A stretch of 64,000 nt of DNA from G963674835 sp963674835 (lineage in GTDB: Bacteria > Planctomycetota > Planctomycetia > Pirellulales > Thermoguttaceae), in assembly GCA_963674835.2 (NCBI GenBank), contig CAXXKC010000001.1:248001-312000 (forward strand), written 5' to 3'. Positions 8,901 to 17,315 of the stretch are shown here, one piece after another; positions within the stretch are counted from its first letter, which is position 1, and each line of letters begins with the position of its first letter. Both the position numbers and the translations under genes were made by a program. Below the pieces are notes generated by a model. It ran no database searches and was not told where the DNA came from. It saw nothing but the letters and a program-made list of their open reading frames with translations.

Positions 8901-10610
8901 CTATTGGAACGGATCTGTCGCCTGCTTCGTGCGTTGTTCCACCCAAGCTTGGTCCTCCGCGGAGAGCCTCTCCATGGGGACTGCCACAATTCGTCCGTCG
9001 CGCCGCTTGAGCGACACCTTCTTGTCGGCAAGGCCAATGAAGATTGCTTCCACTTCAAACGTGCCACTGATGTCGTGCCACATCCGCATCCCCGAACTTG
9101 CCTTGGCCGCAGGGGTCTCCGGTTCCGTATCGCCTTGGCTCTGGCGGCGGAATCTGATAGCCGAAATGGTTGCTTCCAATACATGCTTGTCAACACCTCT
9201 CTGACTGAGTTCCTCCTTCAGCGCGGCCAGGCTCGCCGGTCCACCGATTGCCTTCAGTACCTCGAGCGCTTCGGAGCGTACCCAGTGGTCGCGGTCCTTG
9301 ATCCACGGGATCGTGGCCGCCTCGGCAACCGGACCCATGGCGCGCAGAGCCTTTCCAGCTTCGCCCCGGCAACGTGGCAACTGCTCAGCGACGGCCTCGG
9401 CGGCGGCTGGCGACTTGAGGCGTCCGAGTGCTTCCACCGATGGATTACGTAGCCACAGATTGTCGCTTTGGCTTGCCTCGATCAGCGCAGCTTCGGCGTT
9501 GGAGGTGGCCCACACCACGAGAGCCTTGGCCGCCTTGGGTTTTATCCAGTCGTTGGGATGATTGAGATAGGGAACCACCGCAGCCGAGATCTCGTCGGGG
9601 TTGTCACCCACCACCGATTTTCCGAGCCGTTCCAGTGCGGCATCACATCGTTTCTCTTCTCGCGAGCGAAGATCCTTGAGAATCGATGCGCGTTCTTCAG
9701 TCGTAAGGGGCTTGGGTCTGGCGGCCTCGGCAGCCGCCTCTGCGGCCTCCTTTTCTTTACTGCGCAGTTCGGCCAACTCGGCATCGGTCATCAGACGATA
9801 GGTGACCGACACCGGAACGACTAGGGTAAGATTGGTCTCGGTAATCTTGATCTGGTATTTCAACGAAGCCGATGTGAAGACACCCCGCTTCAGATCGAAC
9901 TGGAGCTCGCCGCCGCCGGTCATGGTAAACTGCTTGCCGCTTTTCTCTACGGGCGTGGTCGACAAGGTGTACTTCTTGTTGATGCGGGCGGTGTCGGCCG
10001 TCGTACTGACGATGGAGTACTCGGTCCGCTCCGTGCCGCCGTAGCCGGTCTCCTCGGCCATGCGCGGCGGTCCGAACCGTCCGATGCGCCCACGACTCTT
10101 TTCGACGACGCCGGTCCCACTGGCCGTTGACCACTGGCTCTTGGCATCGACGGGAAGGGGTTCGATGATCAATAGATCGCTCGGGCCAAGCAGATAAGGA
10201 ATTTGCTCGACACGGCCAACGACGGCAATATCGCCCCCTCGGGTAATGGTCCAGTCGATTGGCTGATTCACTCCGAACGGGCCAAAACCCATCGGCGGGC
10301 GGGGAACGAAAGGCGGGAAAGGCGAGCGCATACTGGAACCGCCTTTCCTGCTAATCCCTAGATGTCCGGAACTCCTCATGACAAACTGGTCTTCGGTCGC
10401 CGAGCGAATCTCGAAGACCATGACGCCTTGTCGAGTTTCTTCAACCGTGTGGACTTGCGCAACGATCTTCATGTCGTACGCATAGCTCTGGCCGGCTTGG
10501 AAACCGTAGCGAAGCTTGGCCGAACTCTGAGCGGCCGCCATATCGGCCTGCTGTGCTGCGAAGAGAAATGCCGTAAGGGGAACAATGACCTTTGAAGCGA
10601 GTCGGAGCAT
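8901..10610 (-). CDS. Exported HEAT-repeat protein with C-terminal SHD1 domain
   Basis: A 569-residue protein. The N-terminal signal peptide runs to about MAAAQ. Residues ~30-290 form a beta-rich domain (YDMKIVAQVHTVEETRQG) of the kind found in planctomycete secreted proteins. Residues ~310-480 hold HEAT-like helical repeats (PYLNHPNDWIKPKAAKAL, ALGRLKSPAAAEAVAEQL, WIKDRDHWVRSEALEVLKAI). The C terminus (DISGTFEVEAIFIGLADKKVSLKRRDG..PMERLSAEDQAW) is an SHD1 domain, frequent in Pirellulales. The likely role is a binding or scaffolding protein outside the cytoplasm; no enzyme motif is seen. It stands alone, divergent from the Ldh_2 operon. Confidence 0.78.
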   Translation of the reverse strand: MLRLASKVIVPLTAFLFAAQQADMAAAQSSAKLRYGFQAGQSYAYDMKIVAQVHTVEETRQGVMVFEIRSATEDQFVMRSSGHLGISRKGGSSMRSPFPPFVPRPPMGFGPFGVNQPIDWTITRGGDIAVVGRVEQIPYLLGPSDLLIIEPLPVDAKSQWSTASGTGVVEKSRGRIGRFGPPRMAEETGYGGTERTEYSIVSTTADTARINKKYTLSTTPVEKSGKQFTMTGGGELQFDLKRGVFTSASLKYQIKITETNLTLVVPVSVTYRLMTDAELAELRSKEKEAAEAAAEAARPKPLTTEERASILKDLRSREEKRCDAALERLGKSVVGDNPDEISAAVVPYLNHPNDWIKPKAAKALVVWATSNAEAALIEASQSDNLWLRNPSVEALGRLKSPAAAEAVAEQLPRCRGEAGKALRAMGPVAEAATIPWIKDRDHWVRSEALEVLKAIGGPASLAALKEELSQRGVDKHVLEATISAIRFRRQSQGDTEPETPAAKASSGMRMWHDISGTFEVEAIFIGLADKKVSLKRRDGRIVAVPMERLSAEDQAWVEQRTKQATDPFQ

Positions 10611-10897
10611 GGGTCGGGAACCTTTTTGCGCGGAGAAAGCTGGGGCATCACCCCGGCGAACTACAGAACATCAGCCGCTCGATAGGGCCGATTATCACCC
10701 CCCCTCTACGGTCTGTCAATTGCACCCGATCGATCTGTGATGCGTCATTCCGTCGCTTTCGCCCGCGATCCTATTTTCGCCCCATACCCGGTTGGCCCCC
10801 GGGCCCAATGCCGCTCGGCTGATATCGAGGGAAAGCCGTGCCAACTCGAGGTGAACAGGACAGTGTTCTGCACCCGAGAAATGGGACACACCCCCCG

Positions 10898-10926
10898 TTG
10901 ACACCAATCATTCATCATATGATAAT
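10898..10926 (+). promoter_or_regulatory. Sigma-70-type promoter overlapped by a 10-bp palindrome
   Basis: TTGACA (10898-10903) and GATAAT (10921-10926) are separated by 17 bp. The perfect palindrome ATCATATGAT (10914-10923) covers the end of the spacer and half of the -10 box, the position expected for a repressor operator. It lies 40 bp before the Ldh_2 start and would drive the operon 10966-15258. The regulator is unknown. Confidence 0.6.
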
Positions 10927-10965
10927 CCGAATTTTGTAGATCATTTCTCTACGGAGATGAGAGCC

Positions 10966-12039
10966 ATGATGCCGTTCACCACGGTATCCGTCGACTGCCT
11001 GCAAAACTTCTGTGTCGAAGCACTCCGCCGTTCTGGTCTCAACCCGTCCGACGCCCGCGTCACCGCCGACGTCCTGGTAACCACCGACACGTTCGGTGTC
11101 TACACCCACGGCGTGAAGAGTCTGCGAGGCTACGTGCGGCGGCTACGTGCCGGTGGGCTCAAAGCCAACGCGATCCCCGAGATCTCCGCGGAGGGTCCCG
11201 CCTGGGCGATCGTCGATGGTCATTCCGCGATTGGCATGGTGACATCCGTGTTTGCCATGAACACGGCCATCGACAAGGCCAAGGCGGTCGGGCTCGCCTA
11301 CGTCGGCGTGCGGAATAGCTGCCATTTCGGAGCTGCCGGCTACTATGCCAACCTCGCGGCCAAGGCGGGCATGATCGGCATGGCCATGGCGAACGACACG
11401 CCCAGCATGGCCGTGCCCGGCGCGCGAAAGGCCGTCTTGGGCACCAACCCGTTTGCCTACGCGGTACCGGCCGGCAGCGAAGATCCCATCTTCCTCGACA
11501 TCGCCTCCAGCGCCGTCGCCGGCGGCAAGATCCGCAGCTACCAGGCGAAAAACGAGAAAGTGCCCGACACCTGGCTGGTCGACGAGGAAGGCCTGCCGAC
11601 CACTGATCCTTTCGCTTACCCGTTCAAAGGTGCCCTGCAGCCGTTCGCCGGGCACAAGGGCTACGGAATTGCGTTGATGATCGAGTCGCTGGCCGGCGTC
11701 CTCGCGGGCGGAGGTATGCGTTGGGACGTCGTCAGTTGGATCGACGGCGACCCGTCGTTGGCAACCCAGCATGGCGCGGCCTTCCTGGTGTTCGACGTCA
11801 ACCAGATGATGCCTCGCGAAACGTTCGAGTCTCGCGTCCAAACTCTGATCGCCGAAATCCGCAAAACGCCCAAGGCAAAGGGCTGCGAGCGCATCTTCCT
11901 GCCGGGCGAAATCGAATGGCACAAACGACGTGAAGCGTTGGCCAAGGGGCTCACGCTGCCTGAAGACGTTCTCGTTAGTCTCCGCGGCCTGGCCGACGAC
12001 CTTGACCTCAAGGCCGACTGGCTCTCGCCGCCGCAATAG
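10966..12039 (+). CDS. Malate/L-lactate dehydrogenase family (Ldh_2) oxidoreductase
   Basis: About 357 residues. The segment SCHFGAAGYYANLAAKAGMI followed by NDTPSMAVPGARKAVLGTNP is the signature of the Ldh_2 family of NAD(P)-dependent 2-hydroxyacid dehydrogenases (malate, ureidoglycolate, 2,3-diketogulonate and related substrates). It is cytoplasmic with no signal peptide. Three ATGs are close (10957, 10966, 10969). The GGAG at 10953-10956 touches the first but is 9 nt from the second, so 10966 is preferred. It is the first gene of an operon with URO-D-like, SDR and DapA-like genes, suggesting oxidation of a sugar acid or hydroxyacid. Confidence 0.85.
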   Translation: MMPFTTVSVDCLQNFCVEALRRSGLNPSDARVTADVLVTTDTFGVYTHGVKSLRGYVRRLRAGGLKANAIPEISAEGPAWAIVDGHSAIGMVTSVFAMNTAIDKAKAVGLAYVGVRNSCHFGAAGYYANLAAKAGMIGMAMANDTPSMAVPGARKAVLGTNPFAYAVPAGSEDPIFLDIASSAVAGGKIRSYQAKNEKVPDTWLVDEEGLPTTDPFAYPFKGALQPFAGHKGYGIALMIESLAGVLAGGGMRWDVVSWIDGDPSLATQHGAAFLVFDVNQMMPRETFESRVQTLIAEIRKTPKAKGCERIFLPGEIEWHKRREALAKGLTLPEDVLVSLRGLADDLDLKADWLSPPQ

Positions 12040-12091
12040 GCCCCAGCCGCGAGAGTCGCCCATTCCCGCCAATTCAGGAGCCAGTGCAAAC

Positions 12092-13207
12092 ATGTTGACC
12101 GGCAGAGAACGATTTGGGCGGATTCTGCGTCACCAGCCGGTCGACCGGATCGGCCTCTTCGAGGTCTTCTGGCGCGAGACCGCCCAGCGCTGGTCCGACG
12201 AAGGCCACTTCGCGCCGCCCGAGTCGGTCGGCGAGCATTTCCAACTCGACATGCTGCGCACCGGCAGCGCCACCACTCCCGCATCCTGGAAACTGCTCGA
12301 CCTCGTCGCCGATCTCGACGCGCCCACCGAGGTCGTCGAAGAAACCGACGTCGCCCAACTCACTCGCGACGGCAACGGGGCACTTCTGCGGTGGAGGAAG
12401 GACGGCTCCGGCGCCCCCGAGCACGTCGACTTCCTCGTCAAAGACCGCCGGGGTTGGGACGAGCACATTCGCCCGCGCGTAGCCGACCCACGCACCTACC
12501 AGCGCCGCATCGACATGGCCAATTACCGCGCCACCCGGGCAAAGTGTGCCGACGACGGCGTCTTCTTCTGTGCCGGGGCCGTGGCCGTCTTCGACCTCAT
12601 GAGCCCCATGTGTGGGCACGAAAACCTCTTGATGGGCATGGCCTCCGATCCGGACTGGGTCCGCGATATGTGCGAGGTCTACGCCTCAACGACGATCGAT
12701 CTGCTCGAGATCCTCTTCGAGCGCGAAGGCCTGCCCGACGCGATGTGGTTCTGGGACGACCTCGGATTCAAGCAGCGCCCGTTCATGTCGCCCGCCATGT
12801 ATCGCGAAATCGTCTTCCCCTCGCATCGGCGTCTCTTCCAGTTCGCCCGCAGCCGGGGTCTGCCGGTCATCCTACACACCGACGGCCTGATCGAGGCGCT
12901 CATCGGGCAATTGATCGAGGCCGGTATCGACTGCCTCCAACCGCTCGAAGTAAAGGCCGGAATGGATCTCCTTCGAGTGAAGAAGAACTACGGCGAGCAC
13001 ATCGCTTTGATCGGCGGCATGGACGCCCGCGCACTCATTTCCAACGACCTGGACCGCGTCCGCAAAGAGCTCCAGTCCAAGCTGCCGGCGGTCATGGCCG
13101 GAAGCGGCTACGTCCTCCAGGTCGATCACAGCGTGTCGTACGAGGTCGACTACGACACCTACAAGTACTTCGTCGAAAAGGGACTCCAGATCGGCACGTA
13201 TCGCTAG
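12092..13207 (+). CDS. Uroporphyrinogen decarboxylase-fold (URO-D) protein
   Basis: A 371-residue URO-D superfamily protein starting MLTGRERFGRILRHQPVDRI, the typical opening of the planctomycete non-HemE URO-D group. CAGGAG at 12075-12080 supports ATG 12092; the frame is open further upstream but that part overlaps the Ldh_2 gene. The C-terminal half shows VILHTDGLIEAL and GIDCLQPLEVKAGMDL, a pattern shared with cobamide-dependent methyltransferase-type URO-D proteins. It follows the Ldh_2 gene by 52 bp. The substrate is unknown; the genetic context points to sugar-acid or methoxy-compound catabolism rather than haem synthesis. Confidence 0.75.
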   Translation: MLTGRERFGRILRHQPVDRIGLFEVFWRETAQRWSDEGHFAPPESVGEHFQLDMLRTGSATTPASWKLLDLVADLDAPTEVVEETDVAQLTRDGNGALLRWRKDGSGAPEHVDFLVKDRRGWDEHIRPRVADPRTYQRRIDMANYRATRAKCADDGVFFCAGAVAVFDLMSPMCGHENLLMGMASDPDWVRDMCEVYASTTIDLLEILFEREGLPDAMWFWDDLGFKQRPFMSPAMYREIVFPSHRRLFQFARSRGLPVILHTDGLIEALIGQLIEAGIDCLQPLEVKAGMDLLRVKKNYGEHIALIGGMDARALISNDLDRVRKELQSKLPAVMAGSGYVLQVDHSVSYEVDYDTYKYFVEKGLQIGTYR

Positions 13208-13288
13208 AATGACCGAGTGGGCTCCGGCCGCCGATGCTCCGTGCCGCGGCCCCCACAACATCCGTCTTCCTCCGAGGCCGAATCTCCA

Positions 13289-14035
13289 ATGATCCTTCAG
13301 GGAAAGGTGGCACTCGTCACGGGCGGCAGCCGCGGACTGGGGCAAGCGATCGCCGTAGCGCTCGCCCGCGAGGGAGCCCTGGTCGCCCTCACCTACCGCC
13401 AACAGGCCGATGCCGCCGAGCAAGTCGTTCGTCAAATCGAGGCCCAGCACGGGCAAGCCTCGGCGCTGGTCATGGATGTGCGCAGCCGCCAGTCCGTGCG
13501 AGCCGCCGTTCAGACCGTCGAAGCCCAATGGGGTGGACTCGACGTCCTCGTCAACAACGCCGGCATCAACAAACCGGCCGATTTCGACCAAACCACCGAC
13601 GACGATTGGGACGAAGTCCTCGCCGTCAACCTCAAGGGCCCCTTCCTCTGCGCCCAGGAGGTGCTGCCCGCCATGCGACGGCGCGGCGGCGGAAGCATCG
13701 TGAACATCGGCTCGGTCAGCGGCCAGTACGGCGGCCCGCGAACCGCTCACTACGCCGCCAGCAAAGCCGGCCTGATCTCCCTGGGGCAGGTCATTGCCCG
13801 CTTCGGCGCCAAAGACAACATCCGCTGCAACACCATCGCCGCCGGCCTGATCGCCTCCGAAATGGCCGAAAGCGGCATGCAGTCCGAAGCCGTGAGGAAA
13901 GCCGCCGCGGGAATCCTGCTAGGGCGGCTCGGAACGCCCGGAGAGGTCGCACAGGTCGTAGTCTTTCTCGCATCGCCCCTCAGCAGCTACATCACCGCCC
14001 AGACAATCAACGTCAACGGCGGATTGTACTTCTGA
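13289..14035 (+). CDS. Short-chain dehydrogenase/reductase (FabG-like SDR)
   Basis: A 248-residue classical SDR. The cofactor loop is TGGSRGLG near the N terminus, followed by NNAG. The catalytic residues are Ser142 (NIGSVSG), Tyr155 and Lys159 (HYAASK). The C terminus (NVNGGLYF) is standard. It reduces or oxidises a carbonyl/alcohol with NAD(P) in the cytoplasm. In this operon a sugar or hydroxyacid substrate is more likely than a fatty-acid role. The start ATG at 13289 gives the normal SDR opening (MILQGKVALVTGG). A longer in-frame reading from 13217 has no family support. Confidence 0.88.
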   Translation: MILQGKVALVTGGSRGLGQAIAVALAREGALVALTYRQQADAAEQVVRQIEAQHGQASALVMDVRSRQSVRAAVQTVEAQWGGLDVLVNNAGINKPADFDQTTDDDWDEVLAVNLKGPFLCAQEVLPAMRRRGGGSIVNIGSVSGQYGGPRTAHYAASKAGLISLGQVIARFGAKDNIRCNTIAAGLIASEMAESGMQSEAVRKAAAGILLGRLGTPGEVAQVVVFLASPLSSYITAQTINVNGGLYF

Positions 14036-14040
14036 CAACC

Positions 14041-14144
14041 ACGATTGGCCGTCGCATACGTAGCGGCGCCAGGGCGACCAACGGGAGCCCGGCGTTCGCA
14101 GTCTCTGCGTGAGCCCACCAGCCTACGACTCTTGCGACCCTCAA
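14041..14144 (+). repeat. Dispersed repeat family 2, copy 1
   Basis: A ~105-bp sequence that matches 44441-44540 in reverse orientation. Shared blocks include GGGCGACCAACGGGAGCCC and GTGAGCCCACCAGCCTACGA (the latter with a few changes). It starts 5 bp after the SDR stop codon. Confidence 0.75.
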
Positions 14145-14334
14145 AAAGTCGTCGCCCGCCAGACGGGCCGGTGCTGGCAAACAAGCCCCCTTAACCGTAA
14201 ACTGATGGGCGAGCCGTCGGCGGCGCCCCATGGGCCGCCAGGCACGCCGACGGTCGGCCCGCCGCCGATCGCGTGGAACTCAACCGCCCGCGGATGGGCA
14301 ACGTTCGCAAAACAAGAACTCAAGGATACTGGAC

Positions 14335-15258
14335 ATGAGCCGTCAAGAGTTGCGGGGAGTGGTCGTCCCGGTGATCACGCCGATTACCGATCGCGAAGAG
14401 GTCGACGAACCGGCGTTTCGCAAAATGCTGGGGCGACTGGTCCAAGGGGGAGTCAATGGAATCTTCGTCGGTGGATCCGCCGGAGAAGGCCCCCTGCTCA
14501 CCGATCGCCAGTGGCGTCGTATGATCGAGATTGCCGCTGAAGAGGTCGGCGATTCCACCGCGCTGCTGGCCGGCGTCATGGACACCTCCACCCGCCGCGT
14601 TTGCGAACGGATCGCACAGATCCACGAAGTCGGCTACCGCTACTTCGTGCTCACCCCCACGTTCTACGTCACCGTCCGCGCGGCCAGCGAACACCTCCGG
14701 CTCTTCGGCGAAGCCAAACAGTGCGCCGGCGACATGGAGATGGTCGCCTACAACATCCCCCAGTGCACCGCCTCGACTCTCGCTGCAGAAACGCTCTGCG
14801 AGATGGCCCAACGCGGCTGGATCCGCTACTGCAAGGAGAGTTCCGGCGACTGGCCGTTTCTTTGCGACCTGATCGAGCGCGGCAAGGCGGCCGGACTCAG
14901 CGTCCTGGCCGGCGACGAGGCCGCCTCAGGCAAGGCCCTGCTGGCCGGCGCCTGCGGGATCGTCCCCGTATGCGCCAACTACGATCCGGCCACGTATTTG
15001 CGCCTCTACGACGCCGGCTCCCGAGGCGACGCCGCCGAGGTGGAACGAATCATGGAGCGCGTCATGCTCCTCCGCGAACTGCTCCCCATGTCAGGCGCGT
15101 GCTGGCTCTCGGGAATCAAGTACGCCGCGTCGGCCCTCGGAATCGGATCGGGCAGGCCCGTCTCGCCCCTCGAGCCAGCCGAGGCATCCCGCATGGCATG
15201 CATCGACGAGCTGATCCGTAGCGATGCTGCCGCAAACAAACCCGCTGAAGACGGCTGA
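14335..15258 (+). CDS. Dihydrodipicolinate synthase family aldolase/lyase (DapA-like)
   Basis: A 307-residue class I aldolase of the DHDPS/N-acetylneuraminate lyase family. Visible motifs are VVVPVITPI at the N terminus, GGSAGEGPLLTDRQW (variant of GGSTGE), AYNIPQ with Tyr139, and RYCKESSGDW with Schiff-base Lys167. The family splits or condenses pyruvate with an aldehyde. Standing last in the Ldh_2/URO-D/SDR operon and away from lysine genes, it more likely cleaves a 2-keto-3-deoxy sugar acid than makes dihydrodipicolinate. It is separated from the SDR by 300 bp holding repeat family 2, so it may have its own promoter. Confidence 0.85.
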   Translation: MSRQELRGVVVPVITPITDREEVDEPAFRKMLGRLVQGGVNGIFVGGSAGEGPLLTDRQWRRMIEIAAEEVGDSTALLAGVMDTSTRRVCERIAQIHEVGYRYFVLTPTFYVTVRAASEHLRLFGEAKQCAGDMEMVAYNIPQCTASTLAAETLCEMAQRGWIRYCKESSGDWPFLCDLIERGKAAGLSVLAGDEAASGKALLAGACGIVPVCANYDPATYLRLYDAGSRGDAAEVERIMERVMLLRELLPMSGACWLSGIKYAASALGIGSGRPVSPLEPAEASRMACIDELIRSDAAANKPAEDG

Positions 15259-15618
15259 CGACGAGCCGACCATCGCCGGATGCAAAAACGCGGAATTGCA
15301 TTCGTTCAGCGAAGTACGCCCCTGCCCCATGGAACGAATTCCCATGGCCAGGCAGTACAGACTCATTCCCCGTCCCCAGCCACTGCTTGATATGGCCATC
15401 TGGTCGGGAAGCGTGAAATCGCATATTCGGGCATCAAGAGAAACGGGGCAATCCGGCTCTCTTCTGAGTCTAGAGCGCGTTCGGCGTAACTGTAGCGTGT
15501 ATTTCGCTTTCGAAACCGCAGAAAAACGCCGCCACCAGCGCTACAGTTAAGGGCGGCACGCACTATTTCGCCTGCTGCCATGATCAACACATTGGCAGGA
15601 CAGTACCCAAAATCCCGG
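15259..15618. other. Intergenic region between convergent genes
   Basis: No gene seen. It lies between the 3' ends of the DapA-like and Gfo/Idh/MocA genes and holds the best-formed copy of repeat family 1, which may serve as a two-way terminator. Confidence 0.5.
15473..15564 (+). repeat. Dispersed palindromic repeat family 1, copy B
   Basis: About 92 bp. It has a perfect 10-bp inverted repeat AACTGTAGCG (15488-15497) / CGCTACAGTT (15539-15548), and between them a small hairpin TTTCG-CTTT-CGAAA (15503-15516). It sits between two convergent gene ends. Confidence 0.85.
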
Positions 15619-17076
15619 TCAACGCGCCGGGTCTTTGCCGTCGATCCATGGACCGGCCAGCTTCATGTACTCGGGCGGCGTAACGACGCTGCCCGTATCG
15701 CCGGCCTTCCACCCGGGAATGTGATGCGCCTTGGCGCGATCCTTTGACATCTTCTCCCACTGCGCGGCCCAACTGGCATCCGCCTCCACCACCTTGCCAT
15801 CCTTGAAGAAGAACGCCTTGCCTTCGCGATAGCTCTTCACGCCCAGGTTGACGACGATTACTGCCGCGGCGCCGAGATCGGGCGCGTAATTCACCATCTC
15901 CGGCTTGCCGGCCACAATCGCGTCGACAAAGTTCTTGAAGTGCGCGTAGTCCAGGTTGGGCACCTTTTCGACTTCGATCCGCTCCTGCTTCAGCTTGCTG
16001 TCCCCGGTGATCTGCGGCCGTTCCGGCAGGAAGTCGAAGCCGTTGCCACCGTCGAACACGAAACTGCCGAAGTGTCCGCGAATCGATTCCGGCATGGGAA
16101 CATTGGACGCACACATCGTCGACGAAACCAGCAACTGGCAGCCTTCGTTGAAGTCGGCGACCACGGTCGCCATGTCGGGCACGTCGCGGGTGTCGTATTC
16201 GAAGAAGATGCCGCCGGCGCCCACCACGCGGGCTGGAAATAGCAAGCCGGTCGCCTTCAACATCGCGCTCACCCGATGCACGAACAAATCGGTGTACATG
16301 CCCGAGCCGAACGGCCAGTAGCACCGCCATTGCTTGTAGACGGCGCGGTCGAACGGGATGTCCGGAGCCAGGCCGTACTCCAGACCAAGCCAGCGTCGCC
16401 AGTTGATGTTCTGCGGCGTCATTTCCTTGGTCAGCTTGTAGTAGCGCCATTGGCCGATGTTCGAGTTACGGTTATAGGCCGTGGTGATTTGCATCACCTT
16501 GCCGAGCTTGCCCTCTTGGAGCAACTGCCGCGCCTTGTTCCATGTCGGGTCGCTCGTTCCCTGGGAACCCACTTGCATCACCTTGCCACTCGCCTTCCAC
16601 GCATCGAGCACCTTCATGGCCTCTTCGATGGTGCGGGTCATGGGCTTCTCGCAATACACGTGCTTGCCCGCCGTCAACGCATCGAGCGTCTGCTTGGCAT
16701 GCCAGTGGTCGGGCGTGGCGATGCTGACCGCGTCGACGTTTCCGTCGGCAAGCATGTCCTCGTAGTTGTCGTAGAGTTTCGGCTTGGCGCCGGCGTTCTT
16801 CTCGATGAAGTCGGAGACGACGTCGCGCTGCGCCGTGTAGACTTCCGAAACGGCGACCAGGTCGACCGGGGCACCGTTGGCACGCAGCTTGGCCAGGGTC
16901 TTCACATGCGCGCTAAAGCCGCGTCCGCCCGGACCGATGAAGCCGATGCGAATACGCTCGTTGGCCCCCTTGGCGCGGGCCACCGCCGGCACGGCAAATG
17001 CCCCGGCCGCAGCCCCAACCGCCGCCGTACTCACCATGAACTGACGACGCGATACGTTGACTCTTTCTTCCGGCAT
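15619..17076 (-). CDS. Tat-exported Gfo/Idh/MocA family oxidoreductase
   Basis: A 485-residue protein. The N terminus VSRRQFMVSTAAVGAAAGAFAVPAVA is a twin-arginine signal. The Rossmann domain follows (RIRIGFIGPGGRG), then the family motifs CEKPMTRTIEEA and the oxidoreductase C-terminal domain. NAD(P)-dependent sugar or polyol oxidoreductases with Tat signals are expanded in planctomycetes; the substrate cannot be read from sequence. The ATG at 17076 is chosen because GGAAGGAG precedes it by about 8 nt; an upstream in-frame ATG at 17103 has no such site. It is divergent from the glycosidase-like gene at 17316. Confidence 0.88.
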   Translation of the reverse strand: MPEERVNVSRRQFMVSTAAVGAAAGAFAVPAVARAKGANERIRIGFIGPGGRGFSAHVKTLAKLRANGAPVDLVAVSEVYTAQRDVVSDFIEKNAGAKPKLYDNYEDMLADGNVDAVSIATPDHWHAKQTLDALTAGKHVYCEKPMTRTIEEAMKVLDAWKASGKVMQVGSQGTSDPTWNKARQLLQEGKLGKVMQITTAYNRNSNIGQWRYYKLTKEMTPQNINWRRWLGLEYGLAPDIPFDRAVYKQWRCYWPFGSGMYTDLFVHRVSAMLKATGLLFPARVVGAGGIFFEYDTRDVPDMATVVADFNEGCQLLVSSTMCASNVPMPESIRGHFGSFVFDGGNGFDFLPERPQITGDSKLKQERIEVEKVPNLDYAHFKNFVDAIVAGKPEMVNYAPDLGAAAVIVVNLGVKSYREGKAFFFKDGKVVEADASWAAQWEKMSKDRAKAHHIPGWKAGDTGSVVTPPEYMKLAGPWIDGKDPAR

Positions 17077-17315
17077 TGAATTGCTCCTTCCCGGGCAGAA
17101 CATGTGGTGAGAACGTAGGGTAGGCTGTTAGGCAGGGACCGGGACGCCCCCGGAATGCATGCGGCCACACACTTTCATTCTACCGGCCAAGTCCCCTCGT
17201 GCAAACATACAAAGCGATCGGCAGTCGGCTCTTGGGTCGGCCGGGGCGAGCAAGTACAATCAGCCATTCAGAGGCTCGGCGGGCTGCTGGGCACGGACCC
17301 ACTGGGAAGCATCCA

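Noticed and set aside
14335..15258. dapA of lysine synthesis
   Set aside because: No lysine or cell-wall gene nearby, variant GGSAGE motif, and last gene of a catabolic-type operon.
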